A program made the position numbers and the translations under genes. The notes under the pieces were generated by a model, which ran no database searches, had not been told where the DNA came from, and saw only the letters and a list, made by a program, of their open reading frames with translations. A stretch of DNA of 64,000 nt from Pseudomonas campi. GTDB lineage: Bacteria; Pseudomonadota; Gammaproteobacteria; Pseudomonadales; Pseudomonadaceae. Shown here piece after piece: positions 62,502 through 64,000 of the stretch. Every line of letters begins with the position of its first letter. The stretch's first letter is position 1. The stretch is from assembly GCF_013200955.2 (NCBI RefSeq), contig NZ_CP053697.2:3844001-3908000 (forward strand). The letters run 5' to 3'.

Positions 62502-64000
62502 GCTCTTCGCCGCCCAGCGCAGCCTGCCGCGCCTGTTCAGCGTCGCGCTGCTGGCGCTGCTGGCCCTGGCCGTCTGGCAGTGGCGCAACGGCCCGCCGGT
62601 GGCGGCGAGCATGCTCGCCCTGCTGCCCAAGGGCGCCGGCGACGAGCTGGTGCAGCAGGCCGAACAGCGCATGCAGGAGCCGCTGAATCGCGACCTGCTG
62701 TTGCTGGTCGGCCATCCGCAGCGCCAGCAGGCGATTGCCCTGGTCCAGCAACTCGGCCAGCAGTGGCAGGCCAGCCAGCGCTTCGAGCGGGTGCAATGGA
62801 GCCTGGACAGCGACCTGGCCGCGCTGCGCCAACAACTGCGCGGCAACCGCCTGGCGCTGCTGCCGGCGGCTGATCGCCAGTTGCTGATCGAGCAGCCGGA
62901 CGTCTTTATCCAGCAGCGCAGCGCCCAGTTGTTCGACACCTTCGCAGGCTTCAACCTGCTGCCGCCCGAGCAGGACTGGCTCGGTATCGGCACCCGCGCC
63001 CAGCAGGCGCTGAACCCGAACAGCCGCATTCAGGCCGACCTCGGCAGCGGCGCCCTGCTGCTGGAAGAGCCGGGCATGACCTGGGCTCTGTTGCGCGTGC
63101 GCACCCTGGGCAGCGCCTTCGACATGCAGGCGCCACCGGCGATTGCCGCCAGCGTGGCGGCGGCGCGGGCCGAGGTGACGGCCGCCGGCGGTCAACTGCT
63201 GGCCGCCGGCGGCGTGCTGTATGCCGCCGCCGGCCAGGCCAAGGCCACCCGCGAAGTCAGCTGGATCGGTGGTGGCGCCACCCTCGGCACCCTGTTGCTA
63301 TTGCTGCTGGCCTTCCGCCGCCCGCGCGTGCTGGTCAGCCTGCTGCCGATCGGAGTCGCCCTGCTGGCCGGCTGCACCGCCTGCGTATTGGTATTCGGCC
63401 AGATCAACGTGCTGACCCTGGTACTCGGCGCCAGCCTGATCGGCGTGGCCGCCGACTACCCGCAGCACTACCTGAGCAAGAGCTGGGGCAGCGCTGAGTG
63501 GACCAGCTGGGGCGCCCTGCGCGCCACCCTGCCGGGGCTGACCCTGAGCCTGGGCACCAACCTGGTCGGCTACCTGGCGCTGGCCTTTACCCCCTTCCCG
63601 GCGCTGACCCAGATCGCCCTGTTCTCCGCCGCCGGGCTGATCGGCGCCTACCTCTGCTCGGTGTGCCTGCTGCCGGCCTGGCTGAATGGCCTGCGCCTGC
63701 GTCCGCCACCCAGCCTGCTCGGTTTCAGCAGCGCCCTGCTGGCCCTGCGCGCGCGCCTGCTGGGCCGCGTCGGCAGCCTGCCGCTGCTGGCCCTGTTGCT
63801 GCTGTTCTGCGCCGGCGGCCTGTGGCAGCTGCACACGCAGAACGATATCCGCCAGTGGCTGGGCCAGCAGCCGCAACTGCTCGCCGAAGCCAAGCGCATC
63901 GCCGAGCAGACCGGGCAGCAACCCACCAGCCAGTTCTTCCTGGTGCGCGCCGACGACGAGGCGCAGCTGCTCGAACGCCAGGCCGCCCTCGCCCAGCGCC
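62491..64000 (+). CDS. MMPL/RND-superfamily exporter, aryl polyene cluster (cut by window edge)
   Basis: The start is TTG (62491), overlapping the LolA-like gene by 11 bases. The visible 503 residues show an N-terminal membrane helix (14-32), a periplasmic domain (33-250) and a helix bundle with VLGASLIGVAADYPQHYLSK, the MMPL/COG4258 signature with an Asp-Tyr pair for proton coupling. A second periplasmic half begins at the edge. It should export the aryl polyene lipid from the inner membrane together with the LolA-like carrier. Confidence 0.87.
   Translation, partial: MPAKLFAAQRSLPRLFSVALLALLALAVWQWRNGPPVAASMLALLPKGAGDELVQQAEQRMQEPLNRDLLLLVGHPQRQQAIALVQQLGQQWQASQRFERVQWSLDSDLAALRQQLRGNRLALLPAADRQLLIEQPDVFIQQRSAQLFDTFAGFNLLPPEQDWLGIGTRAQQALNPNSRIQADLGSGALLLEEPGMTWALLRVRTLGSAFDMQAPPAIAASVAAARAEVTAAGGQLLAAGGVLYAAAGQAKATREVSWIGGGATLGTLLLLLLAFRRPRVLVSLLPIGVALLAGCTACVLVFGQINVLTLVLGASLIGVAADYPQHYLSKSWGSAEWTSWGALRATLPGLTLSLGTNLVGYLALAFTPFPALTQIALFSAAGLIGAYLCSVCLLPAWLNGLRLRPPPSLLGFSSALLALRARLLGRVGSLPLLALLLLFCAGGLWQLHTQNDIRQWLGQQPQLLAEAKRIAEQTGQQPTSQFFLVRADDEAQLLERQAALAQR

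Overview
The window is chromosomal DNA of a high-GC Pseudomonas. From about 0.4 to 53 kb the gene order follows, as I remember it, the P. aeruginosa PA5004-PA5028 segment: LPS core genes, ilvE, glnE, aceEF, dipA, msrA, an acyl-CoA dehydrogenase, a K+/H+ antiporter, mscK, selO, metY, a universal stress protein and a ParA-like ATPase. Codon use, GC content and families look uniform. No transposase, integrase, tRNA, rRNA or CRISPR array was found.

Region 1 (1-14293, minus strand): an LPS inner-core block with overlapping or nearly overlapping genes (waaF, waaC, waaG, waaP, wapP, wapQ, a two-domain kinase, a NodU-type carbamoyltransferase, a GT4 glycosyltransferase and a cut-off gene at the left edge). 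It builds, phosphorylates and carbamoylates the heptose region. ilvE and glnE lie upstream on the same strand.

Region 2 (14294-28300): aceE-aceF, preceded by two HexR-like palindromes 52 bp apart. Then come dipA (c-di-GMP phosphodiesterase), msrA, a short methyl-accepting signalling protein, a retinol-saturase/phytoene-desaturase-like flavoprotein divergent from a PadR regulator with two matching operators, and an HD-GYP protein.

Region 3 (28400-52000): housekeeping, transport and stress genes, including rlmJ, an acyl-CoA dehydrogenase, a CvrA/NhaP2-type antiporter, mscK, selO, two periplasmic binding proteins, an RhtX/FptX-type permease, an SLC13-like carrier, metY, trxC and a thioesterase. 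A MASE1 hybrid kinase here has arginine where the HisKA histidine should be and is translationally coupled to a periplasmic binding-domain protein.

Region 4 (53010-64000 and beyond): the first half of an aryl polyene (APE, xanthomonadin-like) pigment cluster: ketosynthase-like factor, two acyltransferases, two ACPs, a COG4648 membrane protein, an AMP-ligase fused to a hotdog dehydratase, a GT2, an aromatic amino acid ammonia-lyase, a thioesterase, a LolA-like carrier and an MMPL exporter. Genes overlap tightly except at a REP element and at a 0.83-kb repeat island (a large imperfect inverted repeat plus three REP types). The island's right arm runs into the 5' end of the lolA-like gene and leaves its start codon unclear. 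The remaining ketosynthase, ketoreductase and dehydratase genes should lie to the right of the window.

Several REP families punctuate the intergenic spaces. Family calls come from motifs and remembered homologues; no database search was possible.
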